49,133 nucleotides of DNA from contig CALXUC010000001.1 of the NCBI GenBank assembly GCA_944391575.1, positions 76,841-125,973 on the forward strand, given 5' to 3'. Positions 9,085-18,282 of this stretch are shown here, one piece after another. This stretch comes from an uncultured Clostridia bacterium. Lineage in GTDB: Bacteria; Bacillota; Clostridia; TANB77; CAG-508. The notes below the pieces were generated by a model, which made no database searches, was not told the origin of the DNA, and saw only the letters and a program-made list of their open reading frames with translations. Position 1 is the stretch's first letter; each line of letters opens with the position of its first letter. A program made the translations under genes and the position numbers.

Positions 9085-9651
9085 CTATACTCTTTCCATA
9101 TATTCACCAGTTCTAGTGTCTATTTTAATTATATCTCCTATTTCTATAAATAAAGGAACATTTACCTGTGTACCAGTTTCTACAGTTGCAGGTTTTGTTG
9201 TGCTTGATGAAGTATTACCACTAAATCCTGGTTCTGTATATGTAACTTCTAATTCTACAAATATAGGTGGTTCTACAGCAAACACCTTATCTTTATATGT
9301 TAAAGTCGTTACATTCATATTTTCTTTAATAAACTTTAAGGCATCTCCCAGTTGCTCTTTAGTTAATTGAATTTGCTCATAAGTTTCTGTATTCATAAAA
9401 TAATAAAATTCTCCATCATTATATAAATATTGCATTTCTTCTTTTATTATTTCTGCTCCTTGAAATCTTTCCGTTGGATTAAATGTTTTTTCTATAACCG
9501 CTCCTGTCATTACATTTTTTATTTTAGTTCTTATAAAAGCTGGACCCTTACCTGGTTTTACGTGTTGGAACTCTATTACTCTATAAACAGCATTTCCCAT
9601 TTCAAAAGTTACACCATTTCTTAAGTCTCCCGCTAAATAAACTTGTGCCAT
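9085..9651 (-). CDS. efp: Translation elongation factor P
   Basis: Rescues ribosomes stalled at polyproline. 188 aa, the normal length. The N-terminal KOW-like domain carries the loop VKPGKGPAF, whose Lys at the tip is the residue modified in EF-P; two OB domains follow ([13 protein letters not shown], then a C-terminal [17 protein letters not shown], the family signature). It has its own near-consensus minus-strand promoter (9685-9713) and an AAAGGGG ribosome binding site. A divergent promoter for the 53-aa gene starts only a few bases away. Confidence 0.97.
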   Translation of the reverse strand: MAQVYLAGDLRNGVTFEMGNAVYRVIEFQHVKPGKGPAFIRTKIKNVMTGAVIEKTFNPTERFQGAEIIKEEMQYLYNDGEFYYFMNTETYEQIQLTKEQLGDALKFIKENMNVTTLTYKDKVFAVEPPIFVELEVTYTEPGFSGNTSSSTTKPATVETGTQVNVPLFIEIGDIIKIDTRTGEYMERV

Positions 9652-9684
9652 AAAAATATTTCCCCTTTCTTTGTTAGCTATTTA

Positions 9685-9713
9685 ATTTTACTACAACTTT
9701 GAATAAATTGCAA
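9685..9713 (-). promoter_or_regulatory. Promoter of efp
   Basis: On the minus strand: TTGCAA (9708-9713), 17-bp spacer, TAAAAT (9685-9690). Back to back with the plus-strand promoter at 9721. Confidence 0.7.
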
Positions 9714-9720
9714 TAGATAT

Positions 9721-9749
9721 TTGCATTTTTTCAAAAAAAATGTTATAAT
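9721..9749 (+). promoter_or_regulatory. Promoter of the 53-aa gene
   Basis: TTGCAT (9721-9726), 17-bp spacer, TATAAT (9744-9749). Only 7 bp separate its -35 box from that of efp. Confidence 0.78.
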
Positions 9750-9787
9750 TAAATACACTTTAACATAGCTTAATAAAAGGAGTTAAA

Positions 9788-9949
9788 ATGAAAAAACATC
9801 ATGAATTTTACAAGGCTATTCAGTGGATAAGAGCTGGTAATCCAACTGTGATTATTAAAGAACAGTATATCGATAAAATAGAGAAACTGTTAAATATAAA
9901 ACTAAAGCGATTATCACATTTGAAATATCTAGTAATGAATAGAAAGTAA
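9788..9949 (+). CDS. 53-aa basic protein, unknown
   Basis: A short gene with every expression signal: strong promoter at 9721-9749, AAAGGAG ribosome binding site, ATG at 9788, TAA at 9947-9949 and an intrinsic terminator 20 bases later. The product starts MKKHHEFYKAIQWIRAG and ends LKYLVMNRK. It is rich in Lys, His and Arg and has no transmembrane stretch, so it is likely cytoplasmic and perhaps nucleic-acid binding; that is inference only. I do not recognise the family. It stands alone on its strand between efp and topB. Confidence 0.7.
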   Translation: MKKHHEFYKAIQWIRAGNPTVIIKEQYIDKIEKLLNIKLKRLSHLKYLVMNRK

Positions 9950-9969
9950 TTTTTCTATTTTAACTCGAA

Positions 9970-10008
9970 AAGAGGGTATCCTGTAATTAGGATACCTCTT
10001 CTTTTTGT
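9970..10008. terminator. Terminator shared by the 53-aa gene and topB
   Basis: Stem AAGAGGGTATCC (9970-9981) with GGATACCTCTT (9990-10000, one bulge), followed by CTTTTTG on the plus strand. It lies between convergent genes and may work in both directions. Confidence 0.82.
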
Positions 10009-10011
10009 TTT

Positions 10012-11985
10012 TTATCTATATATAAATTTATTCACATTTCTTTTTATATAATCTTCTAATTTCACCATAAATTCATCTGCCTCTATTTCTTTCTTTGCCA
10101 CCATATCTAATCCCTTTTCCCAGCTCGCTGTTAATTTAGGGTTTAACATATCTTTTATTGAAACAGCTACTACATCATACACTGCTTCCCCAAATTCTGA
10201 GGGTGTTATTGTTGTTGTTTTTGAATTTATTTCTATATAATTTATCCTTTCTAATTTTTGTATTATACCTCCACGTGTTGCAGATGTACCTATTCCTGCT
10301 CCTTTTATTTGTTCTCTTAATACTTCGTCCTCTATTAACTTCCCTGCATTTTCCATCGCTAGAATTATGGAGCCAGCATCGTATCTTGTAGGTGGTGTCG
10401 TTTCTGATTCTTTTAAATTAAAGCCTTCTACTGGAATTTTTTGTCCTTTTTTTAGAGCTTTTAAAATTTCTAAATTGTCTTTTGCTTTATCTTCTTTTAT
10501 ATTTTCAGAATTTTCTTTATTATTCTGATTTTCTAAATTATTTTGATTATTACTATTTTCTTTATTACTTAAATTTCTAGCTATTTCCAAATACCCCGGA
10601 TTTATTAATACTTTATTAGTTGCAGAAAATTCCTCGTTTTCTATACTTATAACTACAGATATTTTACTATACTCTGCTGGAGGATAAAAAATCGCTAAAA
10701 ATCTTTTTACTATCATTATATAAATATTTTTATGTAATTCTGATAAGTTATTATAATTTTCATATCCTTGTCCAGTTGGAATAATAGCGTAATGGTCTGT
10801 AATTTTACTATCGTCTACATATTTTGTTTTTATTAAATCTGTAGAATATTTTTCTGCTATCATTTTATTTATATATCCTTTTATTTCTTCATTATCAAAT
10901 CTTTTATATATTCCATTTAAATTTTTAGATATTTCTTTAGCCACTGCTGTAGATAATACTCTTGCATCTGTTCTTGGGTATGTAACTAACTTTTTTTCGT
11001 ACAAATTTTGAATTACATCTAAAGTTTCTTCTGGTTTCAATTTAAATTTTTTAGCACATTCATTTTGTAATTCAGCTAAATTGTATAGAAGTGGTGCATT
11101 TTCTTTATTTTTAGTTTTCTTGACTTCTTTTACTACTGCTTCCTTATTTTCTAATGTTTTTATAAATTCTTTTGCGTCTATTTCTTTTTTAAACCCATTA
11201 TCATTATATAATTTTGTAGAATTATATAATTTAGAAGCCTCTGTTACTTTCCATTCTGCATTAAAATTACTTTCAGCCGTACCAAACTTTCCAACAACTT
11301 TATAATATTTAGTTTTTACAAAATTTCTAATTTCACGTTCTCTTTCTACTATCATACCTAATACACAAGTCATTACACGCCCAACTGAAATAACTACTTT
11401 ATCTTTATTTAATTTGTTTGCTAATCTCTTTGAATATATTAGAGATAATAATCGTGAGAAATTAATTCCTATTAAATAATCTTCTTTTGCTCTTAAGTAT
11501 GCTGCATCTGATAAACTATTATACTCGCTTAAATCTTTTGCTTCTTTTATCCCTCTTAATATTTCTTCTTCAGTTTGTGAATCTATCCAAACTCTCTTTT
11601 TTACTTTATCTTTTACTCCTATCATTTGGTCTACTAGCCTATAAATATACTCTCCCTCACGCCCAGAGTCAGTTGATACATATATTGTATCTACATCTTC
11701 TCTTTCGATTAATGTTTTTATTGTATTAAATTGTCTCTCTGTATTTGCTATAACTTCGTATTTGTATTCCTTGGGAATAAATGGTAAGGTATCTAATCTC
11801 CAAAATTTCATTTTTTCATCATATTTTTCTGGATAAGACATAGTAACAAGGTGGCCAACACACCATGTTATTAGCCACTCATTTCCTTCTATATAATTGT
11901 TTTTTCTTTGAGTTGTGATTTTTAAAGCCTTTGCAAATTCCATTGCTACAGATGGCTTTTCTGTGATTAATAATTTTTTTGACAT
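10012..11985 (-). CDS. topB: DNA topoisomerase III (type IA)
   Basis: Relaxes and decatenates DNA through a 5'-phosphotyrosine intermediate. 657 aa. The Toprim domain starts LLITEKPSVAMEFAKAL, the acidic Toprim motif appears as STDSGREGEYIYR, and the active-site Tyr is in VTYPRTD. The late motif GTSATRGGIIQKLERINYIE is also present, with no C-terminal zinc fingers. A low-complexity Asn/Glu insert (about residues 480-510) interrupts the core. It lies 16 bases after the Xaa-Pro peptidase gene, so the two are probably co-transcribed. TopB sequences of this length occur both in chromosomes and in conjugative elements; nothing else mobile is next to it. Confidence 0.93.
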   Translation of the reverse strand: MSKKLLITEKPSVAMEFAKALKITTQRKNNYIEGNEWLITWCVGHLVTMSYPEKYDEKMKFWRLDTLPFIPKEYKYEVIANTERQFNTIKTLIEREDVDTIYVSTDSGREGEYIYRLVDQMIGVKDKVKKRVWIDSQTEEEILRGIKEAKDLSEYNSLSDAAYLRAKEDYLIGINFSRLLSLIYSKRLANKLNKDKVVISVGRVMTCVLGMIVEREREIRNFVKTKYYKVVGKFGTAESNFNAEWKVTEASKLYNSTKLYNDNGFKKEIDAKEFIKTLENKEAVVKEVKKTKNKENAPLLYNLAELQNECAKKFKLKPEETLDVIQNLYEKKLVTYPRTDARVLSTAVAKEISKNLNGIYKRFDNEEIKGYINKMIAEKYSTDLIKTKYVDDSKITDHYAIIPTGQGYENYNNLSELHKNIYIMIVKRFLAIFYPPAEYSKISVVISIENEEFSATNKVLINPGYLEIARNLSNKENSNNQNNLENQNNKENSENIKEDKAKDNLEILKALKKGQKIPVEGFNLKESETTPPTRYDAGSIILAMENAGKLIEDEVLREQIKGAGIGTSATRGGIIQKLERINYIEINSKTTTITPSEFGEAVYDVVAVSIKDMLNPKLTASWEKGLDMVAKKEIEADEFMVKLEDYIKRNVNKFIYR

Positions 11986-12001
11986 AATGCACCTTCTTGA
12001 G

Positions 12002-13063
12002 TTATATTATTATAATCTCTTTAGAACTTTCTGTTAATATATTGCAAGATAATTTGTTTATAATTACAGTGTCTTCTATTCTTATTCCGTATTTACTAGC
12101 TACGTATATTCCCGGTTCTATTGCTAGTACCATATTTTCTTTTAAATTGTTCATGTTTGTGCTTGATAAAAATGGAAGTTCATGACATTCTAATCCTACT
12201 CCATGTCCTAATGCATGCATTATTACATGTCTAGACATATTATAATTATTTTCTAATACTAATACTATTTCTCTAATGTTTCTTCCTTCTTTTAAAAGTT
12301 TTAATACTTGATTTTGAACGTCTAAAACGAATTCATATTCTTTTTTTAATGTTTCACTTATACTATCTACAAAAATTGTTCTTGTCATATCTGACGCATA
12401 TCCATTATATTTACATCCCATATCTATTAAGATAACGTCATTTGATTCTATTTTTCTATCTGTAGGGACAGCGTGTGGTTTTGATGAATTTGGGCCAGAT
12501 GCTACTATAGGCTCAAATGCTATGTCGTTTGCGCCATTTCTATTAAAAAATTCTTTTATCTCATGTGCTATTTCTTTTTCTGTCATTCCTTTTTTTATGT
12601 ATGTTAATAAATATTTGAAACAGTCATCTGTTATTTTACAAGCTTGTTTTATATTTTCTATTTCGTCATCTTCTTTTACTGATCTTAATTTTTCTATTAT
12701 TTTTTCAGTTTCTACAAGATTATTACATTTATATAATTCTTGTATTCTTCTGTATTCTGCATACGTTAAAGAATATTCTTCAAAGCCTACATTTTCACAA
12801 AACATAAAAAAATTTTCGTAATCAACGCGTGTATATCCTCTTACATCTGATACTGTAATTTCATCATCTATCATTAATGAATTATTTACTTCTTCTATAT
12901 ATCTACTGTCTGTAATAAATATATTTTCCTTTTTTGTTATTAATAAAGTTCCTTCTGCTTCTAGCCCTGTTAAATATTTAATATTATGTTTATTTGTAAT
13001 TATCATTCCCTCAATATTTTGTACTTTTAATTTATCTCTTAACCATTTTATTCTTGGATTCAT
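12002..13063 (-). CDS. M24 family Xaa-Pro aminopeptidase
   Basis: Cytosolic metallopeptidase that removes N-terminal residues before proline. 353 aa: a creatinase-type N-terminal domain (residues 1-125) and a pita-bread catalytic domain. The dinuclear metal ligands are visible in order: Asp in LIDMGCKYNGYASDMTRT, His in HALGHGVGLECHE, Glu in AIEPGIY and Glu in IRIEDT. It is the first gene upstream of topB, and a subfamily B repeat element lies just upstream of its start. Confidence 0.92.
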   Translation of the reverse strand: MNPRIKWLRDKLKVQNIEGMIITNKHNIKYLTGLEAEGTLLITKKENIFITDSRYIEEVNNSLMIDDEITVSDVRGYTRVDYENFFMFCENVGFEEYSLTYAEYRRIQELYKCNNLVETEKIIEKLRSVKEDDEIENIKQACKITDDCFKYLLTYIKKGMTEKEIAHEIKEFFNRNGANDIAFEPIVASGPNSSKPHAVPTDRKIESNDVILIDMGCKYNGYASDMTRTIFVDSISETLKKEYEFVLDVQNQVLKLLKEGRNIREIVLVLENNYNMSRHVIMHALGHGVGLECHELPFLSSTNMNNLKENMVLAIEPGIYVASKYGIRIEDTVIINKLSCNILTESSKEIIII

Positions 13064-13103
13064 ATAATGCTCCCCCTAATATATTTATTTAAATATTCCT
13101 TGT

Positions 13104-13183
13104 AAATATATTAATATTTTTCATCAAAAACATAGCTAGGGTGACACAATCCGGGTCTTTGATTTCAAAATATTAATATATTT
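13104..13183 (-). repeat. Intergenic inverted-repeat element, subfamily B, copy 4
   Basis: Arms AAATATATTAATATTTT (13104-13120) and its complement (13167-13183) differ completely from subfamily A arms. The minus-strand core still reads GACCCGGATTGT and then AGCTATG, flanked by pairing ATCAAAGAC / GTTTTTGAT. Located between the prepilin peptidase and the Xaa-Pro peptidase genes. Confidence 0.88.
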
Positions 13184-13197
13184 GTCTTATATTTTTT

Positions 13198-13941
13198 TTA
13201 AATAAGTCCTAAAGTTAATATTTCTAATAAAATATTTAGTAATGTACCAGTTGGTACTATCATTGTTATAAATGCTGCTATTACTATAAATGGTCCAAAA
13301 GGCATATATCCATCTTCGCTTTTCTTTCTTATTAATATTATAATACTAATTACAGCTCCTATTAAAAATGCTAATACTGATATTATTCCTGTGTTTATTA
13401 ATCCAAAGTATAATCCTAATGCTCCCATAAGTTTTACGTCGCCCATTCCCATAGCTTCTCTACCTGCTATTAGGCCTCCTACTAAACTTATTATTGCAAA
13501 GATACCTGCTCCTAATAGCATTCCTAATACTGAGTTAACTGCAAGAGTGAAATTACTTATTCCATTTAAAAAACATACGACTAAACCTATCTCGAACATT
13601 GTTAAACTTAATCTATTAGGAATTATTGTTAATTTTTTGTCTATTACAAATGTTGATAATAACATCGGCGTTAATAATAAGTATTGTATTAATGTTAAGT
13701 TTTCTACAAATGTATCTCGTATTCCATATCTATATAATAATATTACATACAAAATTGCAGTTATAAACATTAATATGTAATTAGGTTTTAATTTTGTTTT
13801 ATATTCTAATAATATTTCTTTTGTGAATATTTTTTTATTTTCTGGTAATCTTTCATTACACCAACCCGAAAAAAATCCTACTGCTCCTCCTAATAATGCT
13901 ATAAATAGATATGCCAGTATATGTACATCATTTATATACAT
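13198..13941 (-). CDS. Type IV prepilin leader peptidase (A24)
   Basis: Membrane aspartyl protease that cleaves the leader of type IV pilin-like proteins. 247 aa with about seven transmembrane helices. The first catalytic Asp lies in DKKLTIIPNRLS and the second in GMGDVKLMGALG, followed by PFGPFIV, as in the A24 family. The cytoplasmic CxxC zinc loop of bifunctional PilD enzymes is absent, so N-methylation is doubtful. A plausible substrate in this window is the pilin-like protein at 31389-32681. Confidence 0.9.
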   Translation of the reverse strand: MYINDVHILAYLFIALLGGAVGFFSGWCNERLPENKKIFTKEILLEYKTKLKPNYILMFITAILYVILLYRYGIRDTFVENLTLIQYLLLTPMLLSTFVIDKKLTIIPNRLSLTMFEIGLVVCFLNGISNFTLAVNSVLGMLLGAGIFAIISLVGGLIAGREAMGMGDVKLMGALGLYFGLINTGIISVLAFLIGAVISIIILIRKKSEDGYMPFGPFIVIAAFITMIVPTGTLLNILLEILTLGLI

Positions 13942-13974
13942 AATTCTTCCTCCTAATATATATTTCTATATTTT

Positions 13975-14481
13975 TTATAATTTTCCTTCATTTTTCTTAC
14001 TTATATATGATTTTATTACTAAATTTTCTATTGGTCTTTTTATTTTTGTAAATATTATATCTTTTTCTGCTAGTGGTTTTACTAAAATTGGGAACATTTT
14101 CATTCTATTACCACCTATAATGTCTGTGAAAATTTGATCTCCTACTACGGCAATATTTTGAGCCTCTAATTCTAAATATTTTTGAGCTTTTTTAAATCCA
14201 AATTTTAATGGTTTTTTTGCAAAGTAGTAAAATTTTAAATCTAAAGCATTTGCAACTTTAGTAACTTTTTCAAGTTTATTTGTATTTGATAAAATACACA
14301 TTTTTATATTTTTTTCTTTTAAATCTTTACACCATTCTATTATTTTTTCATCTAAATTTTTATGATAATCTATTAATGTATTATCTACATCTAATATTAA
14401 TCCTTTTAAATTATTTTTTTCCATAAATTCTATTGTTATATCTGTTACAGAGTTAAAATACTCTTTAGGATAAATACACAT
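13975..14481 (-). CDS. yqeG: YqeG family HAD phosphatase
   Basis: 168 aa HAD IIIA-type phosphatase. Motif I is LILDVDNTLID, motif II is CILSNTN and motif IV is VVGDQIFTDIIGGNRM, the pattern of the YqeG/PGP phosphatase group. In bacteria its substrate is not firmly known. It is followed 33 bases later by the prepilin peptidase gene on the same strand and preceded by a repeat element. Confidence 0.9.
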   Translation of the reverse strand: MCIYPKEYFNSVTDITIEFMEKNNLKGLILDVDNTLIDYHKNLDEKIIEWCKDLKEKNIKMCILSNTNKLEKVTKVANALDLKFYYFAKKPLKFGFKKAQKYLELEAQNIAVVGDQIFTDIIGGNRMKMFPILVKPLAEKDIIFTKIKRPIENLVIKSYISKKNEGKL

Positions 14482-14520
14482 ATGTTACTCCTTTAGATTC
14501 TAAGTTTGTTTCTAGTTACC

Positions 14521-14658
14521 GTTGTAGTTCATTAAATACTTTATAAAATCTTGATATATAGCTATTTGCAAATCAAGACCCGGATTGTGTCGCCCTAGCT
14601 ATGTTTTGATTAAAAATAGCTATATATCAAGATTATTTGTTCTTTATTGAACTGTAAC
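14521..14658 (+). repeat. Intergenic inverted-repeat element, subfamily A, copy 5
   Basis: Hairpin 14548-14633 with the conserved core on the plus strand. The inner stem reads AATCAAGAC / GTTTTGATT where most copies have AGTCAAGAC / GTTTTGACT, a compensated pair change. Outer ends GTTGTAGTTCA (14521-14531) and TTGAACTGTAAC (14647-14658) act as terminal repeats. The right end overlaps the last codons of holA. Confidence 0.88.
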
Positions 14659-15691
14659 CCGTTCCTACTAAGAGAACCTCTAGTCCTATTTCTAAATCTA
14701 TATTTCCAGTTTTATATTTTTCTTCTAATTCTAACATTCTACTTAAAAATGTTCTTAATTCTTCTTCACTAAAATATGAAGCTTGCTTTTTATATTTTGT
14801 AATTAAAAACATTTGATTTGGTTTTAAGTCTAAAAGTTCTGCTATATTTCCATTATTTTTTTCGCTTTCTGCTAATTTTATAAAATATAACTTTTTAAAA
14901 TGTCTATATAAATTTATCATTATGCTTTGTAATGATTCTTTTAAGTATATTAAATCTTTTAACGTATCTAATGCCTTTTTTGTATCTTTTACTCCCATAC
15001 TATCTGTTAAATTAAAAATTATGTTATCAATTTCTTGTGTTGCTAATAATTTAACATCTTCTTTACTTATTTTTCCACCTGGGCCTGCATATTCTATTAA
15101 TTTTCTAATTTCGTTTATTAAGTTTTGCATAGAAGTTCCAGCTATTTCAGCTAAATACGATAAAACATTTTCTTCTACTTGAACATTGTATAAACTACAT
15201 ATTTTCTTTAGTCTTATTACTATTTCATTTAATTTTAATTTCTGAAATTCGCATATCGCCACATTATTTTCAGTATTTTCTTCTATCTTTTTTAAAACAT
15301 CTAGCAAAGTGCATTTTTCTACTTTTTCTTCTATTATAACAAGTACTACACTTTGCTTTATTGATTCTATATTTTTTTCTATATATTCTGCAAGTTTTTT
15401 AGATATAGTATTTTGTTTTTTTGTTTTGCTTTCCTTAATTAACAAATCTGCTTTCTTTACAATAATTAATTTTTTATCATATCCAAAACTAGGTGTCTCT
15501 ATTTCTTCTATAATATTATTTACATTTGTTTCATCTAGTAAAGAATAATTTATTCCTTCTTGTAATGTTCCAAATATTTTTTTAATTTTATTTACTGTAC
15601 TTTCAAGCAAATATTTTTCTTCACCGTAAAATACATATATTGAGTTTAATGCTTTAGCGTTTAATTGTTGTTCTAACTTTTGTAATAACAT
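14633..15691 (-). CDS. holA: DNA polymerase III delta subunit
   Basis: Clamp-loader subunit that opens the sliding clamp. About 352 aa, typical length. It starts MLLQKLEQQ, contains NSIYVFYGEEKYLLE (the family's N-terminal hallmark) and the domain III helices to LEIGLEVLLVG. I chose the ATG at 15691, with AAAGGTG upstream; a GTG at 15700 is too close to that site. The last residues (GYSSIKNK) and the stop codon are encoded by the terminal repeat of the neighbouring element. The gene follows ruvC by 18 bases. Confidence 0.93.
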   Translation of the reverse strand: MLLQKLEQQLNAKALNSIYVFYGEEKYLLESTVNKIKKIFGTLQEGINYSLLDETNVNNIIEEIETPSFGYDKKLIIVKKADLLIKESKTKKQNTISKKLAEYIEKNIESIKQSVVLVIIEEKVEKCTLLDVLKKIEENTENNVAICEFQKLKLNEIVIRLKKICSLYNVQVEENVLSYLAEIAGTSMQNLINEIRKLIEYAGPGGKISKEDVKLLATQEIDNIIFNLTDSMGVKDTKKALDTLKDLIYLKESLQSIMINLYRHFKKLYFIKLAESEKNNGNIAELLDLKPNQMFLITKYKKQASYFSEEELRTFLSRMLELEEKYKTGNIDLEIGLEVLLVGTGYSSIKNK

Positions 15692-15709
15692 TATTATCAC
15701 CTTTAATAA

Positions 15710-16195
15710 TTATAATTTTTCAGCAAATTTTGCAGAATGTGCATGGCATATTGCTGCTGCAATGCTGTCTGTTGTATCGTCCAATTTCGGTAAATTAGTT
15801 ACATTTAATATTGATTTTACCATTCTTTGTACTTGTATTTTATCTGCTCTTCCATAACCTACTACAGCTTGTTTTATTTGAAGTGGAGTATATTCATAAG
15901 TAGGTATATTATTTTTACATCCTGCTATTAATATTACTCCTCTTGCCTCTGCTACCATTATAGCTGTTTTTGTATTTTGATTAAAAAATAATTCTTCAAC
16001 CGACATTGCATCTGGTTTATATTCATTTATTATCATAGTTAATTCATCATATATTTTTAATAATCTTAATGGAAATGACATTTTTGAGTCTGTTAATACT
16101 GCTCCACTTGTTATTAATTTAAATTTATTTCCTACGTAATCTACTATACTATATCCTGTTATTCCATAACCTGGGTCTATTCCTAAAATTCTCAT
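15710..16195 (-). CDS. ruvC: Holliday junction endonuclease RuvC
   Basis: Dimeric nuclease that resolves Holliday junctions. About 161 aa from MRILGIDPGYGITGY (the first catalytic Asp). The Glu is in SVEELFF, and the C-terminal acidic cluster is in DDTTDSIAAAICHAH. The frame is open further upstream to 16255, but MRILGIDPG is the family start and has AAAGGA at suitable distance. ruvA and ruvB are not adjacent. Confidence 0.96.
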   Translation of the reverse strand: MRILGIDPGYGITGYSIVDYVGNKFKLITSGAVLTDSKMSFPLRLLKIYDELTMIINEYKPDAMSVEELFFNQNTKTAIMVAEARGVILIAGCKNNIPTYEYTPLQIKQAVVGYGRADKIQVQRMVKSILNVTNLPKLDDTTDSIAAAICHAHSAKFAEKL

Positions 16196-16218
16196 TCTGT
16201 ATCTAGTTCCTTTCGCAT

Positions 16219-18255
16219 TTACCAAATTATTCTTAATACTTCTGCTACACTCCAAGCTTGCGCTATTGTTCCTTTTGCTTCATAAGGTGCTTTTGAGTCA
16301 TATATTTCTGCTATTTGCCCTACACATTTTCCTGTTGTAACTTCTTTATGAAATGTATTTATTGTAGTTTCTATAAAGTTATTATATTCTTTTTCTAATT
16401 CTTTTTTTGCTGTCTTATTCTTTTCTGCATTTATAATATTTTTAAATGCGTCGTTGTACATTCCTAATAGCCATACCCAAGTTGGTCCTTGGTGATATGA
16501 CATATCTCTTCTAAAACTATCTCCCTCGTACGTTTCCACGTAATTTTCTTCGCCTTTTGCTAATGTTTTTAATCCATGAGCTTTTAATAATTTCTTTGTT
16601 ACTGTATTAAATACGTTTTTGCCAATTTCTGATGCCGGGTCTAATACTTGATACGATAATGCTAATGCAAATATTTGGTTAGGTCTTACTTTAGGGTCAC
16701 CTATAACATCATATAATGATTTTTTCCTTGCATTATAAAATTTTTCTTGAAAACTTGCTTTGCATTTTCTAGATAATTTTTGAGCATATTTCTTTTCTTT
16801 TTCGTCTCCAAATTTATCTGCCAATTTTTCTAATATTTTCAATGCATTATACCATAAAGCATTAATTTCTACAGCTTTTCCATTTCTTGGAGTTACTACG
16901 TAATTTCCAATTTTAGCATCCATCCATGTATTTTGTGTAGAATCTGTTCCTGATACGATTAAACCGTCGCTATCTAAATATACATTATTATCATCTACGT
17001 CTATACCCGCTTCATAAGAATGTAATATTTTAACTAATTTATCATATAAATTACTTTTAACATATTTATAATCTTCAGTATAATTTAAGTATTTATTTAC
17101 TTGTTCAAATAGTAATAAAGAACTATCTACACTATTATATAAAGGCCTGTTATCGAATCCAGAGTAACCGTTTGGAACTAGTCCAAATTTTATATCTTTT
17201 ATAATTGTACCAAAAACTTCTTTTGCTAAATCAAATCTTTTAGTTACTAAAAATAAACCTTCAAAAGATATTAACGTATCTCTTCCCCAATCTAAAAACC
17301 AAGGATAGCCTGCTATAACTGTGTGCAATCCAAAACTTGGTCGATACACTACAAAATTATCTGTTGCTTTTACTAATATTTCTTTTAATTCTTTTCTTTT
17401 TTGTTCTATAGGCGTTCCTTCTGAATTTTCTACAGTCTCTTGATTAATTTTACTATTTTTAACTATTTTTGAAATTCTTTTTTCTTCATTTTTAATTACA
17501 TCGTCTATTTTAATTTCGTCTATATTTTCATTTAAAGAACATATAAATTCTAATGTTTTTGTAGTATTTCTAGGTATAATTACTTCAAATCTACCTGGAA
17601 CTGTTAAGTTTTCTAATGGATAAAATCCTCGTTTTTCTTCTTCTACATAATACATATTTCTAAATGTATCATTAAAATGTTCTATATATTCTGCTTCATT
17701 TAATTTCATGTATATTGGAGTTTCATTATTATTGTTTATTGTTACTTTTATTTTGTTATTTTTCGTACTTTGCTTTAATTGGAACTCTTGGCCTGTTGTC
17801 ATAGTATGAAAATCTCTAAAATTCATAACTGGTGCTATTACAAATTTTGCATTTTCACTATTATTTTTAATAGTATATTTAACGCAAACGGTATTTTCTC
17901 CATATAATAAACAAATTTCTTTTTTTATGTTAATATCTTTTACTTGATATTCAAACTTAACATCTGTATCTTTTTCAAAAGATATTTGATTTTTAAATCC
18001 TTCTGATACGTAATTTGGACATAAATTAGTTGCTAATACAAATTGTTCATTATTTATTATTAAACTTTCGTCCAATTTAGAAAGAATTACAAATCTTCTT
18101 CCTGGTGGATTTAAAGGCGCAATTAACAAGCCGTGGTACTTTCTTGTGTTTGCACCTATAATAGTTGATGAGCTATAACCACCTATACCATTTGTTAATA
18201 TCCATTCTTTTTTCAAGCCATTTTCTAAATTAATACTTTCATTCGTAAACTTCAT
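16219..18255 (-). CDS. Glycogen debranching enzyme (amylo-alpha-1,6-glucosidase, GH133 type)
   Basis: 678 aa. The N-terminal GDE_N domain (residues 1-260) has NGIGGYSSSTIIGANTRKYH and LNPPGRR. The C-terminal (alpha/alpha)6 catalytic domain (about 295-678) has AGYPWFLDWGRDTLISFEG, the acidic motif of the family, and ends with GTIAQAWSVAEVLR. It hydrolyses alpha-1,6 branch points of glycogen or limit dextrins in the cytosol. No other glycogen gene is nearby. The order yvcK, debranching enzyme, ruvC on one strand suggests co-transcription (27-base gap from yvcK). Confidence 0.93.
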   Translation of the reverse strand: MKFTNESINLENGLKKEWILTNGIGGYSSSTIIGANTRKYHGLLIAPLNPPGRRFVILSKLDESLIINNEQFVLATNLCPNYVSEGFKNQISFEKDTDVKFEYQVKDINIKKEICLLYGENTVCVKYTIKNNSENAKFVIAPVMNFRDFHTMTTGQEFQLKQSTKNNKIKVTINNNNETPIYMKLNEAEYIEHFNDTFRNMYYVEEEKRGFYPLENLTVPGRFEVIIPRNTTKTLEFICSLNENIDEIKIDDVIKNEEKRISKIVKNSKINQETVENSEGTPIEQKRKELKEILVKATDNFVVYRPSFGLHTVIAGYPWFLDWGRDTLISFEGLFLVTKRFDLAKEVFGTIIKDIKFGLVPNGYSGFDNRPLYNSVDSSLLLFEQVNKYLNYTEDYKYVKSNLYDKLVKILHSYEAGIDVDDNNVYLDSDGLIVSGTDSTQNTWMDAKIGNYVVTPRNGKAVEINALWYNALKILEKLADKFGDEKEKKYAQKLSRKCKASFQEKFYNARKKSLYDVIGDPKVRPNQIFALALSYQVLDPASEIGKNVFNTVTKKLLKAHGLKTLAKGEENYVETYEGDSFRRDMSYHQGPTWVWLLGMYNDAFKNIINAEKNKTAKKELEKEYNNFIETTINTFHKEVTTGKCVGQIAEIYDSKAPYEAKGTIAQAWSVAEVLRIIW

Positions 18256-18282
18256 AATAAATACTTCCTTTTCTTTATTTTT

